Assembly: GCA_963698165.1 (NCBI GenBank)
Contig: CAVOPT010000009.1
Coordinates: 372,001 to 436,000 of the forward strand
Direction of reading: 5' to 3'
Source: JAAYUJ01 sp963698165
GTDB taxonomy: Bacteria; Desulfobacterota; Syntrophobacteria; Syntrophobacterales; Syntrophobacteraceae
DNA length: 64,000 bases
The first letter of the stretch is position 1, and each line of letters starts with the position of its first letter. This document shows positions 45,757 to 55,066 of the stretch, piece by piece. Below the pieces are notes generated by a model. The model was not told the DNA's origin. It saw nothing but the letters and a program-made list of their open reading frames with translations, and made no database searches. The position numbers and the translations under genes are program-made.

Positions 45757-45935
45757 GTTATGCGGTGCACCGCATAAGAGATTTAATGCTGAGTCCATCG
45801 TTATGCGGACAGGAGGATCTTCAACTCTGGCAGTAATGCAGTTATTTCAGTGAAATAGGGTCGCCTTGCACTTCTGGCTACTCCGCATAATAGTGACGTC
45901 CTTCTGACCTAAACTTTGCACAGAAGGAGGACGTC

Positions 45936-47183
45936 ATGTTTGAAGAGTTTTTCGATGGTGCTTCACGGGTTCAAGCGCTTCGGGACAGTCCGGGTGGGCC
46001 GTTACTTGAGGGATTCGCTAAAGAACTATTCCAGGTGCGCTACGCTGAGATTACCGCCCGCAGGCACATCCGGGCGGCTGAACATCTTATTTGTTGGTCG
46101 GACAGGGAAGGCATACCCCTCTCGAGTTTGACAGAGAAGCTTCTTGAGAGTTTCGATCGCCATCTGAGTGAATGCCGATGCCCGGGTTTCGGCCATGCCC
46201 ACCGGCTAGACTTGCTTAATGGCGCACGCTTATTCCTGAGATACCTGCGAGGTGCTGGCAAAATCACCACATCCTGTACCGATCCAACGGTTCAAGATCC
46301 AGCCATCCTCGTTGCATTCTACCATTGGATGCGCAAGCAACGGGGAACCAGTGAGCCTACCCTCTACAACTACAGCCTCTCGATCCGGGAACTGCTGAAG
46401 CGCTTTGGTGAGGACCCGAGCAGGCTTGAGGCCAAGAGCCTCCGGCAGTTTGTCCTGGAAAGGAGTCAACAGTGTGGGTGGGCGGCAGCAAAAACATGTA
46501 CAACGGCACTTCGCATGTTTCTTCGTTTTCTAATTGCTGAAGGTAAGTGTGCTGCGAACCTGTTCGGAGCCATCCCGGTTCTGGCGCATTGGCGCCTATC
46601 TTCCCTGCCACGATACCTGCAATCGGACGAAGTGGAGCGGGTCGTTTCTTCCTGTGATCCGAGCTCTTCGATAGGCAGGCGAGATAGAGCAATTCTGCTT
46701 CTCCTCGCACGCCTGGGACTTCGGGCGGGCGATATCGTCCAGCTTCGTCTGAGCGATATCAATTGGCGAGACGCCGAGATCTGCGTATCGGGGAAGGGAC
46801 GTCGCGAAGTTCGGCTACCTCTGACTCAGGAAGTTGGATGTGCACTGGTAGCCTATCTGCAAGACGGCCGACCTCGAACCGAGACCGATGTGTTGTTTCT
46901 TCGCTCTCGTGCTCCTTTTCGCGCCTTCTCCTCCCACTGTACAGTCTCCGTCATCGTTGAACGGGCGATGCGCCGAGCGGGGGTCACCTGCCAGAGTCGC
47001 GGTGCTGCCCATGTTCTCAGACATTCCGCGGCAACTTCCATGTTGCGGCAGGGGGCATCGCTACAGGACATCGCCGACGTCCTTCGGCATCGTTCCATCG
47101 AGACTACGCAGATCTACGCCAAAGTGGATGTGAACGCCCTGCGCCAGATTGCTCAGCCCTGGCTGGAGGTGCGGCCATGCTAG
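45936..47183 (+). CDS. RIT tyrosine recombinase A
   Basis: A 415-aa recombinase with GAAGGAGGA ahead of ATG 45936. Catalytic residues in LGLRAGDIVQLRL, HVLRHSAATS, LRHRSIETTQIYAKVD (final Tyr). The first gene of a trio whose members overlap by a few bases; in RIT elements all three are conserved in order and length. Complete. Confidence 0.9.
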   Translation: MFEEFFDGASRVQALRDSPGGPLLEGFAKELFQVRYAEITARRHIRAAEHLICWSDREGIPLSSLTEKLLESFDRHLSECRCPGFGHAHRLDLLNGARLFLRYLRGAGKITTSCTDPTVQDPAILVAFYHWMRKQRGTSEPTLYNYSLSIRELLKRFGEDPSRLEAKSLRQFVLERSQQCGWAAAKTCTTALRMFLRFLIAEGKCAANLFGAIPVLAHWRLSSLPRYLQSDEVERVVSSCDPSSSIGRRDRAILLLLARLGLRAGDIVQLRLSDINWRDAEICVSGKGRREVRLPLTQEVGCALVAYLQDGRPRTETDVLFLRSRAPFRAFSSHCTVSVIVERAMRRAGVTCQSRGAAHVLRHSAATSMLRQGASLQDIADVLRHRSIETTQIYAKVDVNALRQIAQPWLEVRPC

Positions 47184-48085
47184 CTCAAGCCGTGGAGTCG
47201 TATCTGGCGGTGCGCCGTGCTTGCGGGTTCGAGCTCAAATGCCAAGGCAGTCTCTTGCGCGGTTTTGCCATCTTCTCGGATGCAAGAGGGAAACATCACA
47301 TTTGCTCTGATGTCGCGATGGAGTGGGCCGCATTGACAGGATCGGCCCATCAGCACGCCCGCCGACTCGGCGAAGTGATTCGCTTCAGCCGCTACCTCCG
47401 GGCCGAGGATCCATCTCATGAGCTGCCGCCACCTGTTTTTGGCAGTGAGAAGCGCCCGCGGCCCATCCCGTACATCTTCTCCCGTGAGGACATCCAGCGT
47501 CTCGTGCAGGCGGCATCGGAGGCTGGTTACCGTACTTTGCGTCGTAAGACCTACAGTACGCTCTTCACTCTGCTGGCATGCACTGGATTGCGTGTGTCCG
47601 AGGCAATCCAGCTGCGCTATGGGGATATCACCCCGGACGGGCTGGTGATTCGATGCTCCAAGTTTCGCAAGAGCCGTCTTGTGCCCTTGCATGAAACCGC
47701 GCAAGCCGGAATCGAACGCTATCTCAAAGACCGCCGCCCCTATGCTCCCTTCGATGACCATCTATTCATTTCGCTGCGAAGAAAAAAGTTGCGCATCGAA
47801 GATGTTGAGGCAGCATTCCAGACAGCGGTTGACAAGATCGGCCTACGGAGAGGAGAGGGGCTACCACGCCCTACACCTCACTCCCTTCGCCATACCTTTG
47901 CCGTGAGAGCCCTGGAAACCTGCCCGGATGGTCGCGATCACATTACACAACACATGTTGGCGCTCTCTACCTACCTTGGTCATGGCAAGGTTTCCCATAC
48001 CTACTGGTATCTGGAAGCAGTGCCGGAACTGATGAGAAACATCGCGCAGCGCTGTGAAAGCTTCTTTATGGGAGGGAGGCCATGA
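47177..48085 (+). CDS. RIT tyrosine recombinase B
   Basis: A 302-aa recombinase overlapping gene A by seven bases. Catalytic motifs TGLRVSEAIQLRYG, HSLRHTFAVR, LGHGKVSHTYWYL. The region between the HxxR and the final Tyr is longer than in A and C (TCPDGRDHITQHML), as is usual for the second RIT enzyme. Complete. Confidence 0.9.
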   Translation: MLAQAVESYLAVRRACGFELKCQGSLLRGFAIFSDARGKHHICSDVAMEWAALTGSAHQHARRLGEVIRFSRYLRAEDPSHELPPPVFGSEKRPRPIPYIFSREDIQRLVQAASEAGYRTLRRKTYSTLFTLLACTGLRVSEAIQLRYGDITPDGLVIRCSKFRKSRLVPLHETAQAGIERYLKDRRPYAPFDDHLFISLRRKKLRIEDVEAAFQTAVDKIGLRRGEGLPRPTPHSLRHTFAVRALETCPDGRDHITQHMLALSTYLGHGKVSHTYWYLEAVPELMRNIAQRCESFFMGGRP

Positions 48086-49101
48086 CTCCAATCGCTTCCC
48101 ATATCACGGCCTTCCTGCAGCAACGTTTGCCCATCGAGCGCGGGGCCGGCGAGAACACTTGTGAGTCCTATGCCTACGCATTCAAACTCCTCTTTGAATA
48201 CGCCAGCAGCCGTCTTAATGTTGCGCCGTCGCAGTTGCATCTGGAGCAACTCGATGCACCGCTGATTGTAAACTTCCTGGATCATCTCGAAACGGTACGA
48301 GGGAATGGAGCGAATTCCAGAAACATCCGACTGGCCGCCGTCAAGTCGTTTATGCACTTCATGGAGTATCGGGTGCCGGCAGCCTTGGAGCAGATCAGCC
48401 GCATTATGGCGATTCCGGCAAAGAAAGCCGAGACACGCCTTGTGAGGCACCTTACAGTTGAAGAGATGCAGGCGATCTTGGATGCACCTGTGCCAACCAC
48501 TCGAGACGGCATTCGGGACCGTGCCATGCTTTATCTTTGCTTCGCCGGGGGATTGCGCGTCTCCGAACTGATCGGGCTCCGAGTTGACGATCTAACCCTT
48601 CAACCGCATGCCAGCATTCTCGTCCACGGTAAAGGCCGAAGGCAACGTTCACTTCCCTTGTGGAAAGAAACGGCATCAGCCCTGCGAGCATGGTTGTCGG
48701 TCAGGGGAACGGTTTTAGTGCCCGAACTGTTTTTCAACGCTCGCGGGAAACCCATGACTCGCTCCGGCTTCGAGTACATTCTGAGCAAACACGCCCGCAT
48801 TGCCGCAAAAAATTGCCCTTCTCTATCGATAAAGCGGGTTTCGCCGCATGTGCTGCGACATACCTGCGCCCTGACGGTCCTGCAGGCTACCAAAGATTTA
48901 CGAAAAGTCTCTCTCTGGCTTGGACATGCCAACATGCAAACAACGGAAATATACACACGAGCCGATCCTTCGATAAAACTGGAGGCTCTGGAATCCGTTG
49001 TTCCTCCAAATCTGAGATCCGGACGTTTCAAGGCAACCGACGAACTGATCGCATCTCTGCAGAGGGTTTCTGTTATGCGGAGTGAAAAGACATCAACATG
49101 A
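48082..49101 (+). CDS. RIT tyrosine recombinase C
   Basis: A 339-aa XerC/D-like enzyme, ATG overlapping the previous stop by four bases. N-terminal core-binding domain, then GGLRVSELIGLRVDD, HVLRHTCALT and LGHANMQTTEIYTRAD. Its last codons reach the right terminal region (TTATGCGG at 49073-49080), so the element end is partly coding. Complete. Confidence 0.9.
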   Translation: MTPIASHITAFLQQRLPIERGAGENTCESYAYAFKLLFEYASSRLNVAPSQLHLEQLDAPLIVNFLDHLETVRGNGANSRNIRLAAVKSFMHFMEYRVPAALEQISRIMAIPAKKAETRLVRHLTVEEMQAILDAPVPTTRDGIRDRAMLYLCFAGGLRVSELIGLRVDDLTLQPHASILVHGKGRRQRSLPLWKETASALRAWLSVRGTVLVPELFFNARGKPMTRSGFEYILSKHARIAAKNCPSLSIKRVSPHVLRHTCALTVLQATKDLRKVSLWLGHANMQTTEIYTRADPSIKLEALESVVPPNLRSGRFKATDELIASLQRVSVMRSEKTST

Positions 49102-49156
49102 CTGATTAACGGGGCCTGCGAAAAACAGGCTCCGCATAACGATGGACTCTGCATTA

Positions 49157-49315
49157 AATCTCGTCTACTCTGACTGGTACGCTCTCTTCCAGCGTAAACC
49201 ATTGGTCGATGCCCTCCTCAACCGTCTCCAGCACCATTGTGTCACCATCCATGTGGGAGGTCCTTCTCTGCGCGTCCCGGAAGAACAAGATCAACCGACA
49301 CTTTCCTCTTCGTAA
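49157..49315 (+). pseudogene. istB: istB ATPase, 3' part
   Basis: Continues the interrupted istB frame: NLVYSDWYALFQRKPLVDAL then NRLQHHCVTIHVGGPSLR, the standard IstB C-terminus, ending at TAA 49313-49315. Joining it to 45756 with one AATCT restores an uninterrupted gene. Confidence 0.88.
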
Positions 49316-49625
49316 CCCTTCCCCTTCCCATAGCATTTAACATCCCCACACGCTCTGCAAAAGGGTACACCCTGCGTTGTCCACCTGCTTTCTCATTGGC
49401 CTCTATCTGATCCGCCCAGCGAACCCACCACAGGGAAGAATAAAAATCAGATACCTGCAAGAAGATCTATTCTGGATGTGGGCAGGGTGAAGAATCAGAA
49501 TAAAAGAGGCTACAGGCAAGACTTCTACTGCTCGTCGTCAAACCGATGCAAAGGTATGCGCACCATATGGGTCATTTGTTTTGAGCGGAAGAGGGTCCAT
49601 TTTCCTGAGCGCCCAAGGGCAAGAC
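49316..49625. other. Right terminal region of the IS21-type element
   Basis: Non-coding. Contains GGGTCATTT and GGGTCCATTTTC about 24 bp apart (49569-49605), the inverted counterparts of the GAATTGACCCACC motifs at the left end, then AGCGCCCAAG to 49617 and the target duplicate GGCAAGAC. Confidence 0.6.
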
Positions 49626-49796
49626 GTTTTGAGGCTGTATGGGGTCACGAAAATCCCAGGGGATGAGGACCTCTTCATTAGGGAATTTATCCTTCGCTCG
49701 ACTGTAGAACGCTTGCACAAATTTGGCGAAGTCTGGATTCGCCAGGATAGAGAGTCACTTTTTCCCTCAGCGGCATATCTCGCCTCATTGATGTAG
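49626..49796 (+). pseudogene. 3' part of a small gene disrupted by the IS21-type element
   Basis: Removing the element and one GGCAAGAC joins ATG 41781 (ATGTGGCAAGAC) in frame to this segment, giving a 60-aa product (MWQDVLRLYGVTKIPGDEDL and so on) ending at TAG 49794-49796. The sequence is charged and helical; family unknown. The clean in-frame join supports a real gene before insertion. Confidence 0.5.
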
Positions 49797-49805
49797 TGCC
49801 ATCCT

Positions 49806-49844
49806 GAACCCCTCACCATCCTTTAGCCGGATAGAGGGGTTGCT
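49806..49844 (+). terminator. Terminator-like hairpin
   Basis: AACCCCTC and GAGGGGTT pair around a 22-base loop, followed by GCTTTAG. It lies just after the disrupted small gene, matching its orientation. The U tract is weak. Confidence 0.4.
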
Positions 49845-50049
49845 TTAGTAGTGCCTTAGCAGGTACTTGTGAAATCCCCACACATCTTCATTACGCATAC
49901 ACCCTGAACATCGCAGACCGATCATGACAGTAGGCTTCCTCAAGAATCCTCTGTGAGACCTTCAGGGGTCGTGGGGAAGGTCGCCATGCAGACAGTAGCG
50001 GCATCGCCCGGGCTATTCCATGAAGTGCACTGTTCAAGAGAGGAGGGCA

Positions 50050-51438
50050 AAGATGAAAAGACTAACACTCATTCTTTTGGCTTTGATGGTGCTTCCGGCC
50101 TTGTGTCCGCCAGCACAGGCAAAGATCTTGTTTGTCAAACAAGAAGTGAGTGGGACTTGCACAGACGATTGGTCAAACGCCTGCACACTTCAGGCTGCTC
50201 TTGGACTTGCTGCCAGTGGGGATGAGATCTGGGTGGCTCAAGGCACCTATAAACCCACTGACTGTGCGGACGATGCTGATGCTCGCAGGGCAACGTTCCA
50301 GCTAAAGAGCGAGGTCGGCATCTACGGAGGGTTTTTAGGAGTCGAATCCACACGGGATCAAAGAAACTGGACAACCCACGAAACCATCCTCAGTGGTGAC
50401 ATTGGAATTTCCGGGGATAACCTAGATAACTCCTACCATGTGGTGACCGGAAGCAGTACGGACGCCAGTACCATTCTCGATGGATTGACCATAACGGCAG
50501 GCAATGCAGACGCTGCAGACGCTCCAGAGCCTCGTGGAGGAGGGATACTCAGCCGTTCTGGCAGCCTGACCCTGAGCAACTGCACCTTCAGCGGAAACGC
50601 GGGCCTTGAGTATGGAGGAGGGATATACAGCTCTTCTAGCAGCCTGACCTTGACCAACTGCACCTTCAGCGGTAACCGGGGCCTTCGCGGTGGAGGAGGG
50701 ATAAGCTTTTCTGGCAGCCTGACCCTTACCAACTGTATCCTATACCAAAACACTGCCTACAATGGAGCGCAACTTTTTTCGACGTCGCCGGATTTCACTC
50801 GTATCAGCCACAGCCTCATTCAGGAATCGGGTGGCAGTGGGGAAAGTTGGGATTCCTCACTTGGTAGCGATGAAGGTTACAACATTGATGCAGATCCACT
50901 TTTTGTTCGAAATCCCAATCCCGTGGACGGTGACTGTGGGGATCTGCATCTTCAGGCAGGCTCACCCGCCATTGACGTTGGGGATACCTTCTCTGTTGTG
51001 GATCTCGATACCGACCTGGATGGCAATCCACGCATCGTGAATGGCTTCGTTGACATGGGAGCCTATGAATACTCGTCTATTTCACAAGTTGCCATCGACA
51101 TCAAGCCACAGGGTAACAATAACGTCATCAACTGGCGAAAAGACCACGGAATGGTTGCCGTGGGGATTGTCTCAACGCCTGATTTTGATGCTCCCGCTAT
51201 GGTGGATCAGAACACCCTGACTTTCGGCCGAACTGGTGATGAAGCGAGTTTCGCCTTCTGCAATAAGCGTCCGAAAAACATCAATGGTGGAAAGCAAAAA
51301 GATGATCTTCTTTGCCACTTCTACAAAGCAAACACAGATTTCCAATGTGGCGACACGCAAGGCATCTTAAAGGGCCAGACAAAGGATGGGATGCCCATAG
51401 AGGGGCGTGATTTGGTGAGGGTTGTTCCGTGTAGGTAG
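50050..51438 (+). CDS. Secreted right-handed beta-helix protein, short form
   Basis: A 462-aa version of the protein at 22027, with the same signal peptide, anchor-Q-like and C-terminal domains. It has three fewer repeats: after LTLSNCTFSGNAG it passes directly to GLEYGGGIYSS, removing 76 residues (228 bp). Sequence outside the array appears identical, so the length change is recent. Probable surface protein; a shared terminator follows at 51465-51491. Confidence 0.82.
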   Translation, partial: KMKRLTLILLALMVLPALCPPAQAKILFVKQEVSGTCTDDWSNACTLQAALGLAASGDEIWVAQGTYKPTDCADDADARRATFQLKSEVGIYGGFLGVESTRDQRNWTTHETILSGDIGISGDNLDNSYHVVTGSSTDASTILDGLTITAGNADAADAPEPRGGGILSRSGSLTLSNCTFSGNAGLEYGGGIYSSSSSLTLTNCTFSGNRGLRGGGGISFSGSLTLTNCILYQNTAYNGAQLFSTSPDFTRISHSLIQESGGSGESWDSSLGSDEGYNIDADPLFVRNPNPVDGDCGDLHLQAGSPAIDVGDTFSVVDLDTDLDGNPRIVNGFVDMGAYEYSSISQVAIDIKPQGNNNVINWRKDHGMVAVGIVSTPDFDAPAMVDQNTLTFGRTGDEASFAFCNKRPKNINGGKQKDDLLCHFYKANTDFQCGDTQGILKGQTKDGMPIEGRDLVRVVPCR

Positions 51439-51464
51439 GCGTTCTTATTAGTTGAGATGCGAAA

Positions 51465-51491
51465 GCAGGGCCATCAATGGCTCTGCCTTTT
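51465..51491 (+). terminator. Intrinsic terminator after the short beta-helix gene
   Basis: Same GCAGGGCCAT-CA-ATGGCTCTGC hairpin plus CTTTTC as at 23670. Confidence 0.6.
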
Positions 51492-51523
51492 CATCTTTCC
51501 CTGCAATCTGTCATCGCCCTTTC

Positions 51524-52760
51524 CAGGGCAATCGCACGAAATTTAGGCCAGCTTTAGCAGGTGCAGAAGGTAGTGACTGCTCCAACCGGCTCGTTTTCGG
51601 CTAGCCTTGATGCCTATCTTTCTCTGTGGGTCCTGCTTGATGAGGCTCAGGGCAAAACGGCGAATGATAGCCAAGTTTTCAGGGGCATGCCCGTTGCGAA
51701 CCCGGCTGTCATCCTCGCGAAAGGAGATGTCGAGACACCAGTGCAGACTATTCTCCACACCCCAGTGGTCCCGTGCAGCCTCTGCAAACCGCTTGGCGTC
51801 ACAGGGTAGGCTGGAAATGAAGTATCTCGTCTCCTGGGTGGTTTGGTCTCCGATTTCCCGTGTAGACTCAACCATTCCAAAGGTGGTCAGCTTTTTCCAT
51901 TTGGATTTTTCTTCAAACCAGTCCACATCGGCGATGACGGTGCAACTGCGGGTCTCAACCCGTCCATGCCCGCCCTCGACGATGGTGTAGGTCTCATGGG
52001 CTAGATCTTGGTAGTCGTTTTTCTTCGCATCGTCGAAGAGTAGTTCAACCTCTTTATGGAGATTGCCTTGATTGCCCTTGAGGGAAAGAACGTAATCGGC
52101 GCCTTGATCGACTATCTGCCTGGCGATTTCCTTTTGGCACCCCATGGCGTCAGTAGTCACAACACAGCCATTGATGTCGAGAACCTTGAGCAGTTCAGGG
52201 ATTGCTGTGATCTCATTGGATTTATCCTCCGTTTTCACCTGTCCCAGGATCACCCGATTGCGAACCGCCCAGGCACTGACCACATGGATAGCCGATTTGC
52301 CATTGATACGATCATGAGAGCGTCGTGCAGTTTTTCCATCAATGGCAATCACGTCCGAATCACCCATCGGGAAAGCGCTGCGAATCCAACTGACAAAGCA
52401 TTTGGCGAATTCCTCGGGATTGATCAGCCAGAACACTCGCCCAAAGGTATCGTGAGAGGGAATGCCTCCCGGCAACTCCAGGAAGGTCTTGAACCACTGC
52501 TCTTTCTCCTTGCCGAAGGCGGCAATTTCAACCCAGTCGTCTGCGCCCGCTATTACGGCACACAGTGTGATGACGATCACATCCACCAGTTTGTGTCGTG
52601 TCTTTCGCAGAATCCGCGGGTCGGAAAGTCGCGAGAAATGGTCCTTAATTGAAATACCAGTAGCTTGTTCCATCCGCCATCCTCCTTGGTTTGAAATTCA
52701 CCAAGGTAGCTTGGCACACTTCGTCCATGATGTCCAGGGCTATGACGTGCGATTGCCCTG
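51524..52760 (-). mobile_element. ISAs1-family insertion sequence
   Basis: Perfect terminal inverted repeats CAGGGCAATCGCACG, flanked by the 10-bp duplication TCGCCCTTTC (51514-51523 and 52761-52770). The empty site is seen in block copy 1 near 23718-23728. Confidence 0.94.
51543..52673 (-). CDS. ISAs1-family transposase
   Basis: A 376-aa DDE transposase. N-terminal DUF4338-like/H-repeat opening (HFSRLSDPRILRKTRHKLVD, VIVITLCAVIAGADDWVEI), core motifs VIAIDGKTARRS, VVTTDAMGCQKEIA, and the late RDHWGVENSLHWCLDISFRE with the catalytic Glu. Intact and full length; AATGG-type spacing to the right terminal repeat is normal. Confidence 0.94.
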   Translation of the reverse strand: MEQATGISIKDHFSRLSDPRILRKTRHKLVDVIVITLCAVIAGADDWVEIAAFGKEKEQWFKTFLELPGGIPSHDTFGRVFWLINPEEFAKCFVSWIRSAFPMGDSDVIAIDGKTARRSHDRINGKSAIHVVSAWAVRNRVILGQVKTEDKSNEITAIPELLKVLDINGCVVTTDAMGCQKEIARQIVDQGADYVLSLKGNQGNLHKEVELLFDDAKKNDYQDLAHETYTIVEGGHGRVETRSCTVIADVDWFEEKSKWKKLTTFGMVESTREIGDQTTQETRYFISSLPCDAKRFAEAARDHWGVENSLHWCLDISFREDDSRVRNGHAPENLAIIRRFALSLIKQDPQRKIGIKASRKRAGWSSHYLLHLLKLA

Positions 52761-53068
52761 TCGCCCTTTCTGTTGACACTCGCAAGATGGTCGAATAGGC
52801 TGTCAACAACGCATGATTCTTCGCTGCTTCTCCGTCCTCCATTCTGAGGAGGGACACATGTATTCCAATCCGCTAAGGTTTCCGAACTGAACCCTCCATG
52901 GGACTTGCGTGGTCTCGAGGGTTTTCTGTTCTGTCACGCCAAAACAAGATTATGACCCCCTCAAGAAATGGGGACATAAAGCACGGATCTTCAAAAGACA
53001 GGTCGGTTGCCAGTTGGAAATCCTGTCTTTTGTTCCAGTCCCGGTATCATTGAACAACGGAGGCAGAA

Positions 53069-53695
53069 ATGAAATCACTGATCATGAAGGCTTTTTTGGG
53101 TATGTTTGTAATTCTTCTTCTGGAAGTCCCCGTTTGTTTGGCTGCTGGCCCCGCTTCTGAAGTCTTCTTGCTGGAAGGGTTAGAAATCGCCAAGGGGATT
53201 GACATTGGCTCCATCAGAATCGGGACCTCCTTTGCCGGAAAAGTCCTGGACGGATATGGTGAAGAAGAACAGGGATTTTGGTCTGTAAGCCTAAATCACA
53301 GGGGAGCAACCAATATAGAGGTATGTGGTGGGACCAACGATATAGTTTCACTACGGCTGGTTGTGTGCTTCACCAAAGGACTGCATCAGGGCAAGCAGCT
53401 TATTTTGGGAATGATAGACCTATGGCGTAACGAAGATGTTTCCTGGGGTTTTAATTATTCTGGTGATTCATGCAAGCTTGGGGGTCTTGAGTGCGATGCG
53501 TGTTCACCAACTGCTGCTCGGACCGCCTGTCAAAATGGTGGTTCGTCGAACTTGGCAGTGATCGGTGACATCAGCCTGGTGCAGGCCAAGGGGTCAACTT
53601 TGAAGGTTGCCGGTGCAACTCTTACCGATGGTCAGCTTTGTCACTACTTCCCCATCATACCAAGGGTCTTCGGAAAACTCGTGCTGGAGTTCTAA
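53069..53695 (+). CDS. Secreted protein of unknown function, copy 2
   Basis: Identical in product to 24027-24653: signal peptide, 208 aa, several cysteines. Here the ISAs1 insertion lies upstream at 51524-52760, but the ribosome site and about 300 bp of upstream sequence are kept. Confidence 0.6.
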   Translation: MKSLIMKAFLGMFVILLLEVPVCLAAGPASEVFLLEGLEIAKGIDIGSIRIGTSFAGKVLDGYGEEEQGFWSVSLNHRGATNIEVCGGTNDIVSLRLVVCFTKGLHQGKQLILGMIDLWRNEDVSWGFNYSGDSCKLGGLECDACSPTAARTACQNGGSSNLAVIGDISLVQAKGSTLKVAGATLTDGQLCHYFPIIPRVFGKLVLEF

Positions 53696-53944
53696 TGCCG
53701 AGGGTGTGCCGCACCCGGATCCTTGGACACGGGTTGGGTTGAGAATTTCATGATCTGTCCCGCCTTTGGGCCGCCCCCGACGAGTCACGTGCAGACCTGT
53801 CCTGGGCGGCCCTGCGTGGTTCGTTGATCAACCAGAGCAAGTCAATGACCCATGTGCTTCGAGCAATTTACAGAACTTGACACGCGCCACCGCGCTTCAC
53901 GGTGAAAAGCACCGTTAGCGCGTTAGGACAAGGAGGGGGGAGGG

Positions 53945-54301
53945 ATGAAGGATTCCAATCGAATATCCACCATAGCCGCCATGGTGATCCTGACGGTAAC
54001 TCTATCCCTGTGGCAGCCGACGACCCCATCCGTCGCCCAGGACTCGAGAGTCACTCAACCCAACACCGCAATTCTCGCTCAGGCAACTAAGCCTCCTGAG
54101 GCTCTGACGGCCACCCCGGCCACTGAGGGCCTCCCCTGTTGGTTGAGCAACATCAATAGTAGCTTTGGTACAAATATCCTTTGTGGTAGACTTCTTCATG
54201 TAAACCTCCCACCCAATGGGTTAAGTATGTGGAAGCCGTGCTGGCCGCACTTTCTTCCACAATACCAAAAAGTTAGCCCAATGGGTGGGATTTCTTTTTG
54301 A
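53945..54301 (+). CDS. Small secreted protein, copy 2
   Basis: Same 118-aa product as 26503-26859 with signal peptide and a C-terminus encoded inside the palindrome. In this copy the upstream region is uninterrupted (no IS66), showing the original join between the 208-aa protein gene and this one. Confidence 0.5.
   Translation: MKDSNRISTIAAMVILTVTLSLWQPTTPSVAQDSRVTQPNTAILAQATKPPEALTATPATEGLPCWLSNINSSFGTNILCGRLLHVNLPPNGLSMWKPCWPHFLPQYQKVSPMGGISF
54206..54288. repeat. 83-bp imperfect palindrome, copy 2
   Basis: Same arms as 26764-26846: TCCCACCCAATGGGTTAA and TTAGCCCAATGGGTGGGA with inner complementary segments. Confidence 0.55.
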
Positions 54302-54667
54302 CCATGAATCGCTCAGATTAGGAGACAGACACCCTGGTGCTCGAGTTCTCCGGTTCGATGGAATTTTGACATCCGAATTTTGCATAGTCCAAGGAAGGAA
54401 TATGCCATGCTCTGCGTTCGCTTGAAAAACGGAGGAATAGTCTCCTTTCATCGACCGCTGAAATCTGAGGGGCCGTGCAACCCTTGACCATTCCTTCAGC
54501 CCTGAAGCGGCAGAGTCAGTCCAGTCATTCAGAAAGAAGGAAAGCTCCACCAATTCATTAAGGATGTTGAAAAAGAGTGCGGGTTCGACGTAGTATTTTT
54601 TGAGTGGTGTTTCTTGAGGCTTATCTGCGGCCGCTCCGAAAAACCGCGACCTTAGAGTAGAATTAAG

Positions 54668-54811
54668 ATGAAAGCGATCTTCCTCATTTTGACTCTGCTG
54701 GTCTTGAATTCGGCATGTGCCGCGACCGAGGGCAATAGACTTGATCCCAAAGTTACCTACGGCGGATCCTATCAGGTCAAAGGCACCGTAAGCCACGGGG
54801 TTGGGAAGTGA
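54668..54811 (+). CDS. Tiny predicted lipoprotein, copy 2
   Basis: Same 47-codon frame as 27226-27369 with lipobox LNSAC at residues 14-17 or so. Confidence 0.45.
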   Translation: MKAIFLILTLLVLNSACAATEGNRLDPKVTYGGSYQVKGTVSHGVGK

Positions 54812-54883
54812 GCCGCTAGGCTGAGGACATCCACGCTTCAACCTTTAAACTTCGGTTATCATGTCTATAGGAGGGGAGAAAAA

Positions 54884-54991
54884 ATGATCCTGTTTGTGAT
54901 CGGAATCCTGATAGGATTGGTTGTAGCTTGGAACTTCCTTCCACAGCCACCCTGGCTCAAGGACATGGTCACCAAGTTGCTTAAGAAGTAA
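54884..54991 (+). CDS. 35-aa single-pass membrane peptide, copy 2
   Basis: Same peptide and ribosome site as 27442-27549. Confidence 0.5.
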   Translation: MILFVIGILIGLVVAWNFLPQPPWLKDMVTKLLKK

Positions 54992-55066
54992 ACTTCATAC
55001 TGTCTCAAGCATCATATCAAATGAATTTCGCAGACGGCACCGGTCGTGTTTCACATTTTTGAGGAA

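Larger units (their letters stand above)
45757..49156 (+). mobile_element. Recombinase-in-trio (RIT) element
   Basis: Three overlapping tyrosine recombinase genes between inverted repeats. Left arm 45778-45808 and right arm about 49132-49162 share GAGATTTAATGC, GAGTCCATCG and TTATGCGG. Each end has a second CCGCATAA about 80-90 bp inward. The left edge adds a perfect 20-bp palindrome TTATGCGGTGCACCGCATAA (45758-45777). Insertion in istB left AATCT on both sides (45752-45756; 49157-49161), a candidate 5-bp crossover core. Confidence 0.88.
41793..49617 (+). mobile_element. IS21-family element with accessory genes, split by a RIT element
   Basis: Flanked by the 8-bp duplication GGCAAGAC (41785-41792 and 49618-49625). 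Left end CCTTGGCGCT with two GAATTGACCCACC motifs (41808-41820, 41832-41844); right end (inverted) CTTGGGCGCT with GGACCC and GACCC motifs. Genes: zinc-ribbon protein, small unknown, ParB-like, istA, istB. The RIT insertion (45757-49156) splits istB. Without it the element is about 4.4 kb. Confidence 0.85.
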
